From: Tetrapyrgos nigripes
Taxonomy: Eukaryota > Basidiomycota > Agaricomycetes > Agaricales > Campanellaceae
NCBI GenBank assembly: GCA_013368315.1
Contig: JAACJM010000082.1
Location: 124,001-188,000, forward strand
DNA length: 64,000 nt
Direction of reading: 5' to 3'
Every line of letters begins with the position of its first letter. Positions within the stretch are counted from its first letter, which is position 1. This document shows positions 11,430 through 24,130 of the stretch, in pieces. The position numbers were made by a program, and so were the translations under genes. Under the pieces are notes generated by a model. That model did no database searches. It was not told the origin of the DNA and worked only from the letters and a program-made list of their open reading frames with translations.

Positions 11430-14400
11430 GCCGGGACGGCATCTTCGGGCCTTCCTGCTCCTGGAGGAGTTGATGACTCTTCTGCCAGTCGTGACTCTGA
11501 CAAAGGGAACGGGAGGAAAAACGCGGAACCTGTGCGCAGGAGGGAACCGTTGAGAGACATAACGAATCGGCAGGAGGAGTCTGCCCAGACCTCATCCTCT
11601 GCTGATCACGTCACCTCACACCCTCAAGAAGATACGCCACAGGACTCCAACACCAGGAGTATAAATACTGAACCTCATGAGATATTTACAAACAGGGTAC
11701 ACCCCCCAGAGAGAAATCAGGATAATGATCCACAAGATCACCTGCGAAACAATACTGCGCCTCTAGGAGCGCATTCGCAAACTACTAGAATCGGAGTAGA
11801 CCGACAAGAGTGGGAACAGACACCTCCATGGACACTAGAAGACCAGTTAATGCAACGCTTAGGGTTGGGAATGGAGGAAGACTCGTACAAGCTGAGTCAA
11901 AGCCGACTGAACCAATTTCTTGATCAAATAGAGGAAGCGATAAGGTCAAGAACAAGAACACAGGGGACACAACCACAGCCCAATCCTCCTGAACCGAATA
12001 CTGCCCCCCCGAGACAGATACGGTGCAATGTACAACAAAATGGGAGGAGAAGGAAGGAAACGAAAGCCTCGATTAAGATAGCATCCCTCAACATCAGGGG
12101 GTATGGCCCCAACGAGAACTTAACGGACACAAAGAATAAATGGAATTATATTAACCAATTTGTTAGACAGAAGCGGATAGGGGTTCTGCTGGTACAAGAA
12201 GCGCACATGGACGAACGTCGACGCCAAAAGGTACAGGATAAATTCTCGAAACGGCTAGTAATCAGATGCTCGGCGAATCCAGACTCACCTAGAGCCAAAG
12301 GAGGGGTGGCCGTAGTCCTGAATAAGGATCTGGTCGACTTGCGTATCATAAACGAAACGGAAATAATACCAGGAAGGGCACTCCTTATCAGCATGCACTG
12401 GCATAAGAACCGGAACCTCAAAATATTAGTGGTGTACGCTCCCAACGTCTCGGGTTCAGATGGGACCGAAAATAAAGAATTTTGGGAAAAACTGCAGGTA
12501 TATTTTGAGAGGAACCCCAGCAAACGACCAGACATAATGGCTGGGGACATGAACGTGGTCGAGGCAGGAGTGATCGACCGACTCCCAGGAAGGGACGACC
12601 CTGAAAGTGCAGTCGACGCTTTGGATGACTTCAAGATATCAACACAGTTAAGGGACGGATGGAGAGATACATACCCAGATACTAAGGCATATACGTTCCA
12701 TCAAACAGCTACGGGGTCCCAATCCCGGATAGACCGTATCTATGCAACAGACCCAATATTAGCTGCGTCGAGGGAATGGAATATCGAATCAACAGGTGTG
12801 CCAGGAGCAGACCACTGGATGGTTTCGGTACTGGCTTCACATACAGAGGCGCCAACCATCGGTAGAGGAAGATGGACAATACCGAGACATATCATTAAAG
12901 ATAAAACATTCATGCAATATGCACTGAAGAAAGGACTCGAAACGGACCTGGAGATGGATAAAGTACACACCCAGGGTCGCACTAATGATCGAAACGCCCA
13001 AATCATATGGCACCGCTACAAAATAGATATCCTACGGGTAGCTCGCGAACGACAACGAGTGGTAATGCCCAGGACTGAACGACAACTGGAAGAGCTGAGA
13101 GAAAAGCTACAGGATGTGAATAATGATGACTCACTCAGTGAGGCTGAGAGGGTCGAGGTGTCGTCAACATTGACGAGTGATATTACAATTCTGGAAAGGA
13201 AAAAATTCCAAGATACCAGAAAGGACACAGCGACACGGAACCGGATTGAAGGTGAACAGATCTCAAAATATTGGTCTAGTCTGAATAAAGAAAACAAGCC
13301 AAGAGATGTAATTTACACACTGAAAAAGGAAACAGAAGGACAAGACGGATGGTTCGAGACAAACCCGGAGGGAATGGCAAAGAGAGCCCGAGACTATCAT
13401 GAGAACTTACAAAAGGAGGGGCAAGTAACTGATGATGAACACCTCAGGCATAAGCAGACCATGACGGATAAAGTACTAAGCAACCTGAATACCAACTTAA
13501 CGGATGAGCAAAAAGCATACCTAGCAATGAAATGCGAACGCAGTGACGTTGTAGTAGTGCTCCTAGGGGCCAAAAACTATACATCCCCTGGAATTGACGG
13601 CGCTACTTACGAACTGTGGAAGGCAATGTACTCACGGTACATCGACGAGACCAAGGCAGGACGCCCGGCCTTTGATATTGCAAATTTAATGACTGAAGCA
13701 TTTAGAGACATAGCGGAGTATGGAGTGTTAGAAGAGACTCACTTTGCAGATGGCTGGATGTGCCCACTCTATAAGAAGAATGATAAGTGTGAGATTGCAA
13801 ACTATCGGCCCATAACGCTGTTGAATACGGACTATAAGATATTTACCAAAGTTTTGGCCACTAAATTAGGGAAAGTGGCCCCTAGCCTCCTACACCCTAA
13901 CCAGGCAGGGTTCGTGCCTGGGAGACAGATCAGCGACCAAACAAAGCTGATACGGATGGTGATGGCCTCTGCTGAACAGACCGGACAGAACGGCCTCATA
14001 GTCTCGCTGGACCAAGAAAAGGCATATGATAAAGTGGACCATGATTACCTATGGAGAACGTTGGAATGCTTTGAGTTCCCGAAGGAATTCATTGAGACCG
14101 TAAAGCGACTGTATAAAACGGCTAAAACGTCAGTTATGATAAACAGAGTAAAGAGTGAAACATACGATGTCATCAGGGGAGTACGCCAAGGTGACCCACT
14201 CTCTTGCCTCATCTTTGATCTAGCTATTGAGCCTCTGGCGGCGATGTTAAGAAACTCACACTTACAAGGTTTTAAAATCCCAGGAGTAGTGGAACGCCTC
14301 ATAGCTAATTTGTTTGCGGACGATACGACTGTATTCCTGGCAGCAGAGGACAATTTTGGAGACCTGCAGACTATCCTTGATGAATGGTGTACCGCGTCAA

Positions 14401-16942
14401 CGGCGAAATTCAATGTGAATAAGACCTCGATAATACCGATCGGCGAAGAGGAATATAGGCGAAACGTGATCAGTACAAGGAGAACGGTGCCTTACCAATA
14501 TGGTGCAAACCCATATTTAAATGTCCTTCCCCCGAACCTGCATATTGCTCGGGAAGGCGAAGCGGTGCGAATTTTAGGAGCATAGTATGGAAATAACATT
14601 GTTGCGACCCAGATCTGGGCTCCTACCATAGAGAAAATTGATAAAGTATTGGAAAGATGGGCTAAAGGATCACCCACCATGGAAGGACGACGACTTATCA
14701 CACAGATGTTTGCAGGGGGGATGTCACAATACCTGACGCAAGTACAAGGTATGCCGCCTGAAGTAGAAAAACGGTTAGCAAAACGAGTGTCTAAGTACAT
14801 TTGGGATGAGAAAGAAAAGAATCCGGTTAGCAAAGATGCGACATACCTGAAAATCAAGGAAGGGGGAAGAGCAGTACTTGATATCCCTGCCAGGAACGAG
14901 GCCATCGAATTAATGTGGTTGAAAAGGTACTTGAATTTTGGACCAGATTGCCCTCTGTGGGCTACAGTAGCCGACTCGCTGTTAGCAACAAATACCCCAC
15001 AATCAGAGGATAACATACCTATGGTGATCAAGCAGAACTGTTTCCTACAGTCATGGTCGACGAGTAGTAGCCTGAGATCCACACAAGTACCAGAACTTCG
15101 CAGAATGATTAGTGTGGGGCAGAAATATGGGCTGAGAATAGAGGGCCTAGCCTTCACCAGAGACATATTAAGGGAGATGCCGATATGGCATCATATCCAA
15201 GCTGACCCCAGGATAAGAAGACTGACAAACTCACAAGCGAGTAGATGCCTCATGGAGAAGCACAAAATGTTCAAGGTAGGACAGGCTGAGGATTTGGCTG
15301 CACCTCTGGTCGTTACAACAGAACCGAGCCTGCATGGGCAGAATGATCGCTGTCAATGTCGGGATTGCCAAGAGTTAAGGCAGAGGGATGGATGTACTCA
15401 CCCACACCAGTGTATGCGACGTGCAGGAGAACTACTAGACACACTCCCACAGAAATGGGACCCACGGGTGGAACAACCAGAAGACTATGAAAAGGAACCT
15501 GATGAGAGTATGCCAGAAGAGAATACAGAAGTCTTCGATTACCGAATATCCACTTCTGGCAATCTATCGGACATCTTCCGAATCTTCACAGACGATGTCG
15601 ACACCTCCAATGAGGTCCTCATTAGGAAAGTCAGCCAAGGAAATGGGGAATCGGAAAAGATAGTGGCAACAGATGGCTCTTGTACTAACAACAGCCAAGA
15701 GGACGCGATAGCGGGAGCAGGAGTCTTCTATGGGCATGGAGATGCCACAAATCAGTCAATTCGACTCCCAGAGCAAGTCGGGGATACCAAGATAATACAG
15801 TCGAATCAAACGGCGGAACTAGTAGCAGCGATGGAAGCAACAGAGCCAATAGCGAAAACCGTTCAGATTACGCTCGAAACGGACTCGAAATATGTAATCT
15901 CGCACTTAACTAAGAGTCTGAGGAAGATGGAAGACACAGGATATATAAATGTGAACAATGCGGAAATTATTAGAGCAATGATTGCACGCTATCGCCTGCG
16001 CGAAGCACCAATCCATGTCAAATGGGTGAAAGGTCACAATGGGCACGAAGGAAATGAGGAGGCGGATGCCCTGGCAGGCAGGGCAATGACGAAAGTGACA
16101 GAAGACCAACTGGTACTGGATGTCCCCCCTAAACTGAGGATTACTGGGGCAAAGCTGAAGATGTTAACACAGAAACTTGCCTATATGGCAATACGACAAC
16201 GTAAGAGCGCGGCTATGCCTGATCGCCCATGAACGCGTAATGTTATTACCCAGGTCAAAGAGCAAGCTCAGACACTTTTCGATATTTCCCCGACTGACTC
16301 CGTAATCTGGACTTCGATCAGATCTAAAGACCTAGAGAGAAAAACTCGTTATTTCTTATGGATGATTGCAAACAACGCTTACATGACCGGTACACAATGG
16401 CAACGTACTGGCTACACAGAGGAAGCTAAAGAAAGGGCAGTATGCCAACATGATCGGAAGATTGAAGATATCGCGAAAGTCCAGGCCAGGAACTTATCTG
16501 GGACTTAACTGGAGAGCTATGGGAGAAGAAAGGCTCCTCGTTGCAATGGGAACGCCTGGCCCTGGGCACGATAGTGGGCACCAGACTAGCTGTTCTCAAG
16601 ACTCCGGGAGGAGCACGGAAAACGGGAGAGGAACGACTCTGGAGGATATTGATAGCGGAGTCAGCATACCTGATTTGGAAAATGAGATGTGAAAGAGTAA
16701 TACAGAAAGACAACGTACCATTCACGACGATAGAGATTGAGAATAGATGGCTGCACATGATAGATGAGAGAATCCAGCTTGATCGTCGTATGACAAACCG
16801 GAAATATGGAAATAAAGGAATCAGCCCTAATTTAGTGCGTGCCACATGGCAAGGGCTGCTAAAAAGAGAACACACCCTGCCCGATGACTGGGTCACTAAT
16901 ACCGGGGTTTTAGTGGGTATTGAGTCAGATTTACGCTGTTGA
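11430..16942 (+). pseudogene. LINE ORF2: APE endonuclease, reverse transcriptase, RNase H
   Basis: The frame opens at 11430 and has no ATG until about residue 140, so its start is unclear. The endonuclease (about 12075-12840) shows S-L-N-I-R-G, Q-E-A-H-M-D, G-D-M-N, S-R-I-D-R-I-Y and G-A-D-H-W. The RT (about 13550-14450) shows S-L-D-Q-E-K-A-Y-D-K-V-D, R-Q-G-D-P-L-S and F-A-D-D at 14313-14324. One TAG at 14583-14585 then interrupts an otherwise continuous frame (L-G-A-*-Y-G-N). The RNase H domain (15660-16100) keeps T-D-G-S at 15669, A-E-L, T-D-S and E-E-A-D. A TGA at 16230-16232 and a deletion with frame change near 16450-16510 damage the tail, where a zinc-binding segment would be expected; the end is readable to 16942. 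Confidence 0.9.
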
Positions 16943-17222
16943 ACGGGCCCTCGGGGCAGGTAGGTAGACATCCTACCCCCGAGGCGACTCTGAGTCCCAC
17001 ACTCTGTGCATAAATCGCATTTCCTCGGGGAGGCTGATAAGCCCTGTCTCGGCAGTATGTCTAAATATGTGTTCTGAATTATGCTCTATGTCTATGCCTA
17101 TGCTTTCCTTTTAGCAAGGTTCCTATCCCTCGTGCAGACCGTGGGTTGCTCGTATCGTGACAACCAAGTTGGTGCGGTACGAGTACATAACGCTCCTCCA
17201 AAAAAAAAAAAAATAAATAAAT
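16943..17222 (+). other. LINE 3' UTR and A-rich tail
   Basis: Non-coding sequence after ORF2, ending in a run of As followed by AAAT repeats directly before the right copy of the target duplication. This is the expected end of a target-primed LINE insertion and sets the element's orientation. Confidence 0.85.
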
Positions 17223-17236
17223 AAGTCTGTTCAATG
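17223..17236 (+). repeat. LINE target-site duplication, right copy
   Basis: Thirteen of 14 bases match 7403-7416. The gypsy II pol frame resumes here (…S-V, then F-L-G-L-T-G). Confidence 0.88.
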
Positions 17237-18103
17237 ATTCTTGGGACTTACAGGTCCTAATTATTCACAACGGAATCGGTGTCTAGCTCAACTCTATCAC
17301 AAAGACACTACTTTTGACTGGACTTCTGAATGCCAACATGCCTTCGACAAAATCAAACAACTTATTTCATCAGCACCAGCTCTACGTTCAATCGACTACA
17401 CCTCTTCCCTCCCTGTATTTCTTTCTGTTGATTCTAGTCTTCATGGTGTAGGATTTATTCCATCCCAACTTGATGACCAACACCGCCGCCGTCCAGCTCG
17501 ATATGGTTCCCTTCCCTTCAATGCCCGTGAAAGTCAATATTCCAGCCTAAACTCGAACTCTATGGTCTTTTCCGAGCTCTCCGCCACTGGAGATTGTTCC
17601 TTATCAGAATAAAGGACTTACGAGTGGAAGTCAATGCTAAATACATTGTGGGCATGCTCAATGAACCAGATATGCAGCCTAATTCAGCCATTAATCATTG
17701 GATCCAAGGAATACTACTGTTCGACTTCACTCTTGTCCATGTTCCAGCTGCTAAACATGTAGGACCGGATGCTCTCTCACGAATGGAGCATGATGAAGAG
17801 CCAACTGATGAAGAATACGATGATTCATGGCTAGACGATATCCTGCTTCTAATCCCAACACTTCATTCCAATCTATACCCATCCATTTCCTCTTTCTTTC
17901 TCCATCATTATGTTCCTATAACGACTCTATCTACGACTTCCACGAGCTTCAGTTTTGTTACTCCAGCAGCCAACGCCAAGTTATCCGAAGCTGAATTGAA
18001 TTTACGACGAATATTCCAATTCCTTCAAGATCTTACCCTTCCTTCATTCCCTGACTGTTCCTCCGACCCTGCTATCAATACCAAACTTAAGAACCAAGCT
18101 TGA
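17237..18103 (+). pseudogene. RNase H region of gypsy element II pol
   Basis: Starts with F-L-G-L-T-G, the usual connector motif after the RT, then F-D-W-T-S-E-C-Q-H-A-F-D-K-I-K and F-L-S-V-D-S-S-L-H-G-V-G, where an RNase H first Asp lies (V-D-S-S). A shift near 17590 leads into the 17594-18103 frame, with V-N-A-K-Y-I-V-G-M-L and H-V-P-A-A-K-H-V-G-P-D-A-L-S-R, the C-terminal RNase H motif. RNase H removes RNA from the RNA-DNA hybrid during reverse transcription. Non-functional. Confidence 0.82.
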
Positions 18104-19356
18104 CGTCAATTTCTCCAGAGTGCAAGGCATTATTTCATCCGTCATGGTCGTATGTACAAGCATAATGGTTCAAAAGCACCACAACTTGTTATTTTCGACC
18201 CTGATTTGCAAAGAAAGATCCTTGAGCAGTCGCACGAACTCCTTGGCCATCAAGGAGTGAAAGCTACATTTGATCTTGTCAGCGTTAGGTTTTTCTGGCC
18301 TCACCTCTATCAATATATCCATCACCACATCCAATCTTGCCACGAATGCCAACTCCATAGTCGAAAATCCCTCAGAATTCCTCCTGTCATTTCCACACCT
18401 GTCACAGTTTTCCAGAAGATCTATGTCAACGTTATGTTTATGCCCCCAGCGGCAGGTTTTCGCTACATTGTTGCAGCTCATGACGATCTTACCAGATATT
18501 GTGAGGCTCATGCCTTACAAAAGAACAATGCCAAATCCCTTGCGAGGTTCTTTTACAAGCAAATCTATTGCCGACATGGTCTAGTTCTCCATGTAGTCAC
18601 TGACAACAGTTCCGAAGTCAAAGCAGCCTTTTCTGACCTTCTCAAACGCCTCGGTATTCATCAGATCCGTATTTCTCCTTATAATTCCAAGGCAGACATT
18701 TCATTATCTGGGAATCTCTAGTTAAAGTGTGTCAAGGACGCATTTCTAGATGGCCAGGACTACTTCCTACTATCACCATTTGCCGTCAAACCGGATTTTC
18801 CCCTTTCTACCTTCTCCATGGTTATCGTCCTATCCTTCCTTGTGACCTTGCTGAAGCCACATTCTTAGTCGATGGATGGACAGCTCATATGTCATCCAGT
18901 GACTTCCTAGCCAACAACAACCGAACGACATCCAGACTGCTGCGAATATCCTTCATCTCCATTGTTTTCGTTCCAAACAGCACTTTGAACACCGCTATTG
19001 TCGACAATTGTTTCGAGAAGAATTCAACAAGGATGATTTAGTTTTGGTTAGGAATTCCAGGATCATGAACGACTTGGGTCGTAAAGCAAAGCCAAGATAG
19101 TTAGGTCCTTATGCAGTTGTTAGACGAACCAAAGGTGGATCTTACGTCCTTCAAGAACTTAATGGTGCCATTTCCCTCCAAGGCATTGCTGCCTCTCGAC
19201 TTCTACCTTACATCTCTCGCACAAGCCCAGAACTTCAACGTCTCGCTGCAGGACTACTACTGAATGACGACCACGTAGAAACCAAGTACCAGGAAGATGT
19301 GCTTATCGACTCCAATGACAAGATGATATACCCTGATGATTCTGATTCAGACTGAC
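18104..19356 (+). pseudogene. integrase of gypsy element II
   Basis: The H2C2 zinc-binding head (H-E-L-L-G-H-Q-G … C-H-E-C-Q) is at about 18230-18355. The catalytic core follows: the first acidic position reads V-N-V-M, where related elements have V-D-V-M, so the first catalytic Asp appears to be Asn; the second is in V-V-T-D-N; the Glu motif region after 18680 is scrambled by a frameshift. The C-terminal SH3-like part (D-D-L-V-L-V-R-N … L-G-P-Y-A-V-V-R-R-T-K-G-G-S-Y) is at about 19030-19180, and the acidic tail ends in a stop at about 19354. No chromodomain is visible. Confidence 0.82.
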
Positions 19357-19397
19357 TCTGCAACTGGGGACAGTTGCATTTTATAGTGTTGGGTGGG

Positions 19398-19958
19398 TGT
19401 AGTACCATGTTTTTGGTACTAAATAAGTTTCCCTACTCATGACCTTAACGCGATGCGTCTGTTTTGCATAATTGTCATTGGTTCGTGTTCCGATCTTTAC
19501 ATTTTGGATCATATCTTACATGTTTTCTTTTCTTACACATTTCTTTTTCTTACATGTTTCTACACCTTTTCTTCATACAAGTTTTATTTTACATCCTTAG
19601 TTTCACTACAAATTTGTTACTTAGTTATTGTATCTACTTGCCTCGCACTTGGCATTATGTAGAGTATAAATACTACAGTACTTACCCAGTAACTCAAAGT
19701 CCCAGTCCATCTCCAAGTTCTACAGCCTTATCTTTTCGCCTTAACTGTCCTCCAGTCCACTCTGTCGATTCCCAGTTAAAGTCTGGAATTTCGTGAAGTC
19801 TTCAGTATTGCATTTAGCCCTAGCATCCAGCCACTTACCATTTTATCAGCCACATTTCCCTCAGATCTTCATAGTTACCTTTCCCTCGACACTCGGGATT
19901 CTCCAGCTTTATCTCAGGCCTTTGAGCGTCTCGAGCAGCTTTAATTAGCTGCAGATCA
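19398..19958 (+). repeat. 3' LTR of gypsy element II
   Basis: 561 bp, starting TGTAGTACC and ending GCAGATCA, matching the 5' LTR at 1039-1637. It has the same TATAAA at 19665-19670. The target duplication GTAT follows at 19959-19962. Confidence 0.93.
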
Positions 19959-19962
19959 GTAT

Positions 19963-21033
19963 CAGACTTGGATGTGTGATGAAGAAGATGCGACAGATTG
20001 CGGGTCTGATTGGGAAACTTTCAAAGGCAAGCTAAGGGATTGTTATCTGGAATCTGTAGCTGGTGAATTCAGAAGCACGGATTGACTCAAGGAGATCTGC
20101 ACTAAGTACACTGGAACTGTTGTAGGACAGTGGGAACACTTTTATGCGTATGTCAGGGAATTTAAGCTTGAGATCAAGAAGCTTATGCCCAAAGGTGGAT
20201 CTCATATCATATCGAACAAGGAGGCAGTTTCCTACTTTGTTAGTGCTTTAGATGAAAGCTTGAGGATGGCGTTGGTGCTCTTTCTTCTGAGGATCGAAGG
20301 TGATAAAAAGAGGAATATGGAAGATCCTTTCTCATTGGAAATAATCATCTAAGCTGCCAGAAGTGCAAGTCTGACTAGGGCTGCACCCACAACTAAGAAA
20401 GTTGCAGATAATTGGTTAGTGGATTCTCGCCTAGCACTGATCAAAAGTGAATCTAGCAGTGACAAATGGATGCTATGAATGTCAGCGACGACTGATGTGA
20501 ATCAGGGTAGAATGAAGGAGATAGCAGAAAAATTGGACCAGAATACAACAGTCTTGATGAGCATTGCTAAGCTCCTCATGAACCAAAATCAAAATCAATC
20601 TAGGGCTAACGCTAGTGGACAGTTGGGTGGCTACAACAATTGAGGTTTCAATAACAATAGTTATCCAAACCAACCTCTGAGATATGGGTTGAACTCAAAT
20701 CAGACTGAATGCAAGTGTTTCTTCTGTGGAAATCCAGATCATCTGTTGCCTGACTGTGATATCCAGATGAGCTTCTTTGAGAAAGGATGGATCATCAAGG
20801 ATAACTATGGGAATGTTCATATGAAAGACGGAAGTACCCCACCAAAAGTCAATGATGGTGATATAGAGACGAAAGCTCAAAAGATCAAGAAGGTCACTAA
20901 GGAGAAAGGTTGGGTGAAGAAAGTAATGTTTGCCTCTGAAGTGGAAGCTATGGAAGCTTATGGTGAAGGCAATGTTACTCTCAGCATCTTTATGGAGAGA
21001 TTATCTATGATGGATAGTTTCAACCATAGATAA
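19963..21033 (+). pseudogene. gag C-terminal part of gypsy element I, with zinc knuckle
   Basis: Continues the capsid frame of 274-1038 after element II is removed. It is in one frame with stops at about 20083, 20350, 20476 and 20641. Capsid-like helices (V-G-Q-W-E-H-F-Y-A-Y-V-R-E-F) precede an Asn/Gln-rich spacer and an intact zinc knuckle C-F-F-C-G-N-P-D-H-L-L-P-D-C (CX2CX4HX4C) at 20716-20757. Confidence 0.8.
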
Positions 21034-21132
21034 GAAACATAAAGCACTAGAAGAGAAGCAAGAAAAAGATGACATGGATCTAATCCAGAAGAAGCTTGAA
21101 ATGCTCCTGGTGGAAAACTGAAGACTCCAAGG

Positions 21133-22120
21133 ATGGGGTCTGAAGACAAATCAGTGTTGCAGTTTGTCACTAACCAGGATAAGACCCCTGAGGAGGAAAA
21201 GCAGACTCAGATGAGACCATATATGGAAATACCGACTATTATGAAGAGGAAAGAAAAAGCAGAGATTTATAAACCTCCACAAAAGAGAAATGAGGAGAGA
21301 CCAATGGAGACAGACAAATCAGAGTCTTCATCAAGTGCAGAAAAAGGGAAATCGAAAGAAATGACTACCCCTAACTGAAATGTGGCAAACGCTAGGCCAT
21401 TTGATAGGAAAGATTGGCTGGTAACAATCCACCTGAGGACCCAAAACCTATCGAGAAGCCAACGGTAACCAAGCCTAAAGCTAAGTTAGTGGAGCACCCA
21501 TTGTTGGACGAAGTAGCAGATTCGAGAGAACCTTTAATGTTGACAGGAATAGAAGAAAGAATAGTTGATCAAATCATTCACAGAGAAGTTTCAATGGAGA
21601 CTACTTTAACAGAGACTTAGTAATTTAAACGTGAAGCCCAGAATAAGAAGGAAGAAGGTTAATGTAGATGGCTTAGATCTTGCCGTAGAGGACCTAGCGC
21701 AGCCTATGATGCACGTCTATGTACAAGGAAAGGGTAGACTGCCCCCTAATGCAATTATTCATAAAGATGTAGTTGAACAGTTCTTGAAGGAGAGGCCTGA
21801 AGAAGGAAAAAGATTATTATTGCAGCAAGACCCTCTGATGATCTTAGGGTAACCTATCCCTTGATCAACAGCTCAAACCAGATGGTAGAATGTATTATGG
21901 ACAATGGATTGCAGATCATCTCCATGGATACCAGAGTAGCTACGGGTCTTAGGTTAACTTGGGATCTGGAGAGTGCTAACGGTGCCTAGTGCTTTGGTGA
22001 CTTAAAAATCTTCTTACAAATTCATATAATGGACAATTGTCCTTATGAAGTACTCATGGGAAGGCCATTGATGTCTTGTGTGAAACAACGGTACAGAACA
22101 CATGAGGTGGGAACCAGTTC
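21133..22120 (+). pseudogene. linker and aspartic protease of gypsy element I
   Basis: Lys/Glu/Pro-rich linker frames (21133-21620), a conserved pre-protease segment (21631-21852), then a retropepsin fold in a further frame from about 21855. The active-site triplet reads D-N-G (context C-I-M-D-N-G-L-Q-I) instead of D-S/T-G, followed by D-L-E-S-A-N-G-A and the late motif C-P-Y-E-V-L-M-G-R-P at about 22040-22070. The Asn suggests an inactive site, but fungal gypsy families vary at this position. Confidence 0.7.
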
Positions 22121-22123
22121 ATC

Positions 22124-22652
22124 ATGCTACACGATCTGAATTCCAATTGCAGGTGTACAATACCTACATATCTCAGAGGTCAGAAGCCACAAATTCTACC
22201 TCCACAAGAAGAGAAGTTCATAGATGCTGAAACTGGGGAAGAAGTACCTGTACCCGCTAGACGGAATGATGATGAGAAGGGTGAAGCAAATGAAAATTTC
22301 AAGGGTCCTTGATGAACTGTTAGAGTTACAGGGAGAGGTGGCCCTGTCCTTTGATTATAAGGATAAAGGAGAAATATTTATTACAGGATTCTCTGCAGCT
22401 AGAAACAGGAGTTTCACAAAGGAAGAATTAACAGAAGCATATGTTTATGCTTTGATGGATGGAATAAAGAAGAAGGATAAGAAAGCAAGGGTCCTGCTTC
22501 AACAGTATAAAGCTCAGAAAGGAGTTAAGAATCCCACTGTGGTCAATGCTAACATGCTCAGAGCTCAAGCATCGTCTCTGAACTGCGATGCAGAAAATGG
22601 GCAGCCTAGCAGCCTGACATTAAGAGTGCTTTTGGGAGATATAAACCCATAG
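22124..22652 (+). pseudogene. pol spacer of gypsy element I
   Basis: Two overlapping frames (22124-22312 and 22224-22652) linking protease and RT. They correspond in position to the spacer of element II. Lys-rich helical composition; no domain recognised. Confidence 0.45.
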
Positions 22653-22714
22653 CACTTAAAGTAAAACTGGTCAAAACAGAGTTACCTCCTGAATACCAGA
22701 TTACGAGAAATATA

Positions 22715-24130
22715 ATGGGAGCTCTGCTAAAGGATATGCTGAAGTTACCTACTAATCCACCAGAGTTTACCCCTGGTGAGCATTATACTGAAGAAAGGAA
22801 GAAAGTAATTGATGAGAATCACCCAGAAGGTTTCCTGTGGCTGGAAGAGCGAAAACTTATGCACATATTTATGAAGTTACAAGAGTTAGGGTTCACTTGG
22901 AAGACTGAAGAAGCTGGTAACTTTAAGGTAGAATTCTTTCCACCTTTAAAGCTAGCGGTAACTCTGCATGTTCCTTGGGTAGAGAAGAACTTCCCAATTT
23001 CAACAGGAAAATATCAGGAGAAAAGATAGCTGCTGGAATGTACGAACCATGCAATGGTAGTTACTGGGGAAAATAGTTTTGTGTTCTTAAGAAGGATGGT
23101 CGAGTCAGAATAGTACATAGTCTGGAACCCCTGAATAAAGTAACTATTCAACATTTGGGTGTGCCACTTGCAACCGCTGATGTAGCCAGGGAGTTTATGG
23201 GCAGAGCATGCCTTGGGATGCTAGACATCTTTGTCAGCTACGATCATCAATACATTGATGAGTCCTCAAGAGATATGACTGCATTCCAAATGCCCTTTGG
23301 ACTTCATCAACTGGTTAAATTACTGATGGGTTGGACTAATTCAGTCCCAATTTTCCATGATGATGTTACTTATATTCTCAAGGAGGAGATGCCTCATGTC
23401 ACTATTCCTTACGTAGACGATGTGCCCATCAAGGGACCACCATCGAGATATGAAACTGAGGATGGGGGCTATGAGACAATACCAGAAAATCTGGGCATAA
23501 GAAAATTCGTCTGGGATCACTTCCAAAATTTGAATTGAGTAGTGCAACACATGAAGTACGCTGATGGGACCTTCTCTGGGAAGAAGATGTTCCTCTTAGT
23601 TGGTCATATATGTACTTATGAAGGTTGAGAACTAAATGAAGAAAAAGTGGAAGTAATTAAGACATGGCCCATGCCAAAGGACCTTAGTGAGCTTAGGAGT
23701 TTTTTAGGTACTGTGGGTATTCTTAGGATGTACGTGAAAGATTACAGCACTATAGCAGTACCTTTATATGAACTTACTGGGAATGTACCTTGGCATTGGG
23801 GACCAGAACAAGAAAAAGCTTTTGAGATGGTCAAAGCCACTATATACAGTACCCTGGTGTTAAAGGCAGTGTACTACACTAGCAAAAAAGGCATAATCTT
23901 ATCAGTGGACACTTTGTACATAGCAGTGGGGATAAGAGGGACCCCAAGCAGAAGAATTATATCTACTTTGGGTCTATACTTTTGAATCTGAGGGAGAAAC
24001 AATTCTCACAGCCAAAACAAGAACTTTATGGTCTCAAGTGAGCTCTGGAAGACTCATTCTACTATACTTACAGGTGTAGGGACCTTCACATTCACACAGA
24101 CACTAGCTACATTAAGGGAATATTGGATAA
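22715..24130 (+). pseudogene. reverse transcriptase and RNase H of gypsy element I
   Basis: The 22715-23029 frame holds the RT N-terminus. After stops near 23027 and 23074, F-C-V-L-K-K-D-G-R-V-R-I-V-H opens the palm; D-M-T-A-F-Q-M-P-F-G and the catalytic Y-V-D-D at 23410-23421 follow. The connector L-R-S-F-L-G-T-V-G lies at about 23690-23720, then F-E-M-V-K-A and the RNase H-like I-L-S-V-D-T-L at about 23900, where surrounding motifs are weak. Stops at 23536-23538, 23626-23628 and 23983-23985 make it inactive. Confidence 0.82.

Larger units (their letters stand above)
7417..17222 (+). mobile_element. LINE (Tad1/I-like, endonuclease + RT + RNase H), nested in gypsy II
   Basis: A 9.8-kb non-LTR retrotransposon on the plus strand. 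It has a long 5' leader, ORF1 with a CCHC finger, ORF2 with apurinic endonuclease, RT and RNase H domains, a short 3' UTR and an A-rich tail (12 As then AAATAAATAAATAA, about 17201-17224). A 14-bp target duplication surrounds it. The presence of RNase H and the layout fit the fungal Tad1-type or I-like clades; the exact clade would need a tree. ORF2 has one stop in the RT/connector and more damage at the C-terminus. Confidence 0.92.
1039..19958 (+). mobile_element. Ty3/gypsy retrotransposon II, nested in element I
   Basis: A plus-strand LTR retrotransposon bounded by related LTRs (1039-1637 and 19398-19958), both starting TGTAGTACC and ending GCAGATCA. It is flanked by a target duplication of GTAT (AGTAT if the neighbouring A is counted) at 1034-1038 and about 19958-19962. 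It contains gag, protease, RT, RNase H and integrase in order, all in frame-broken form. A LINE inserted between RT and RNase H at 7416. A polypurine-like GTTGGGTGGG precedes the 3' LTR. The element is non-functional. Confidence 0.92.

Noticed and set aside
12146..15166. Minus-strand frames up to 224 codons inside the LINE
   Set aside because: Overlap the ORF2 coding strand entirely, with no motifs; shadows.
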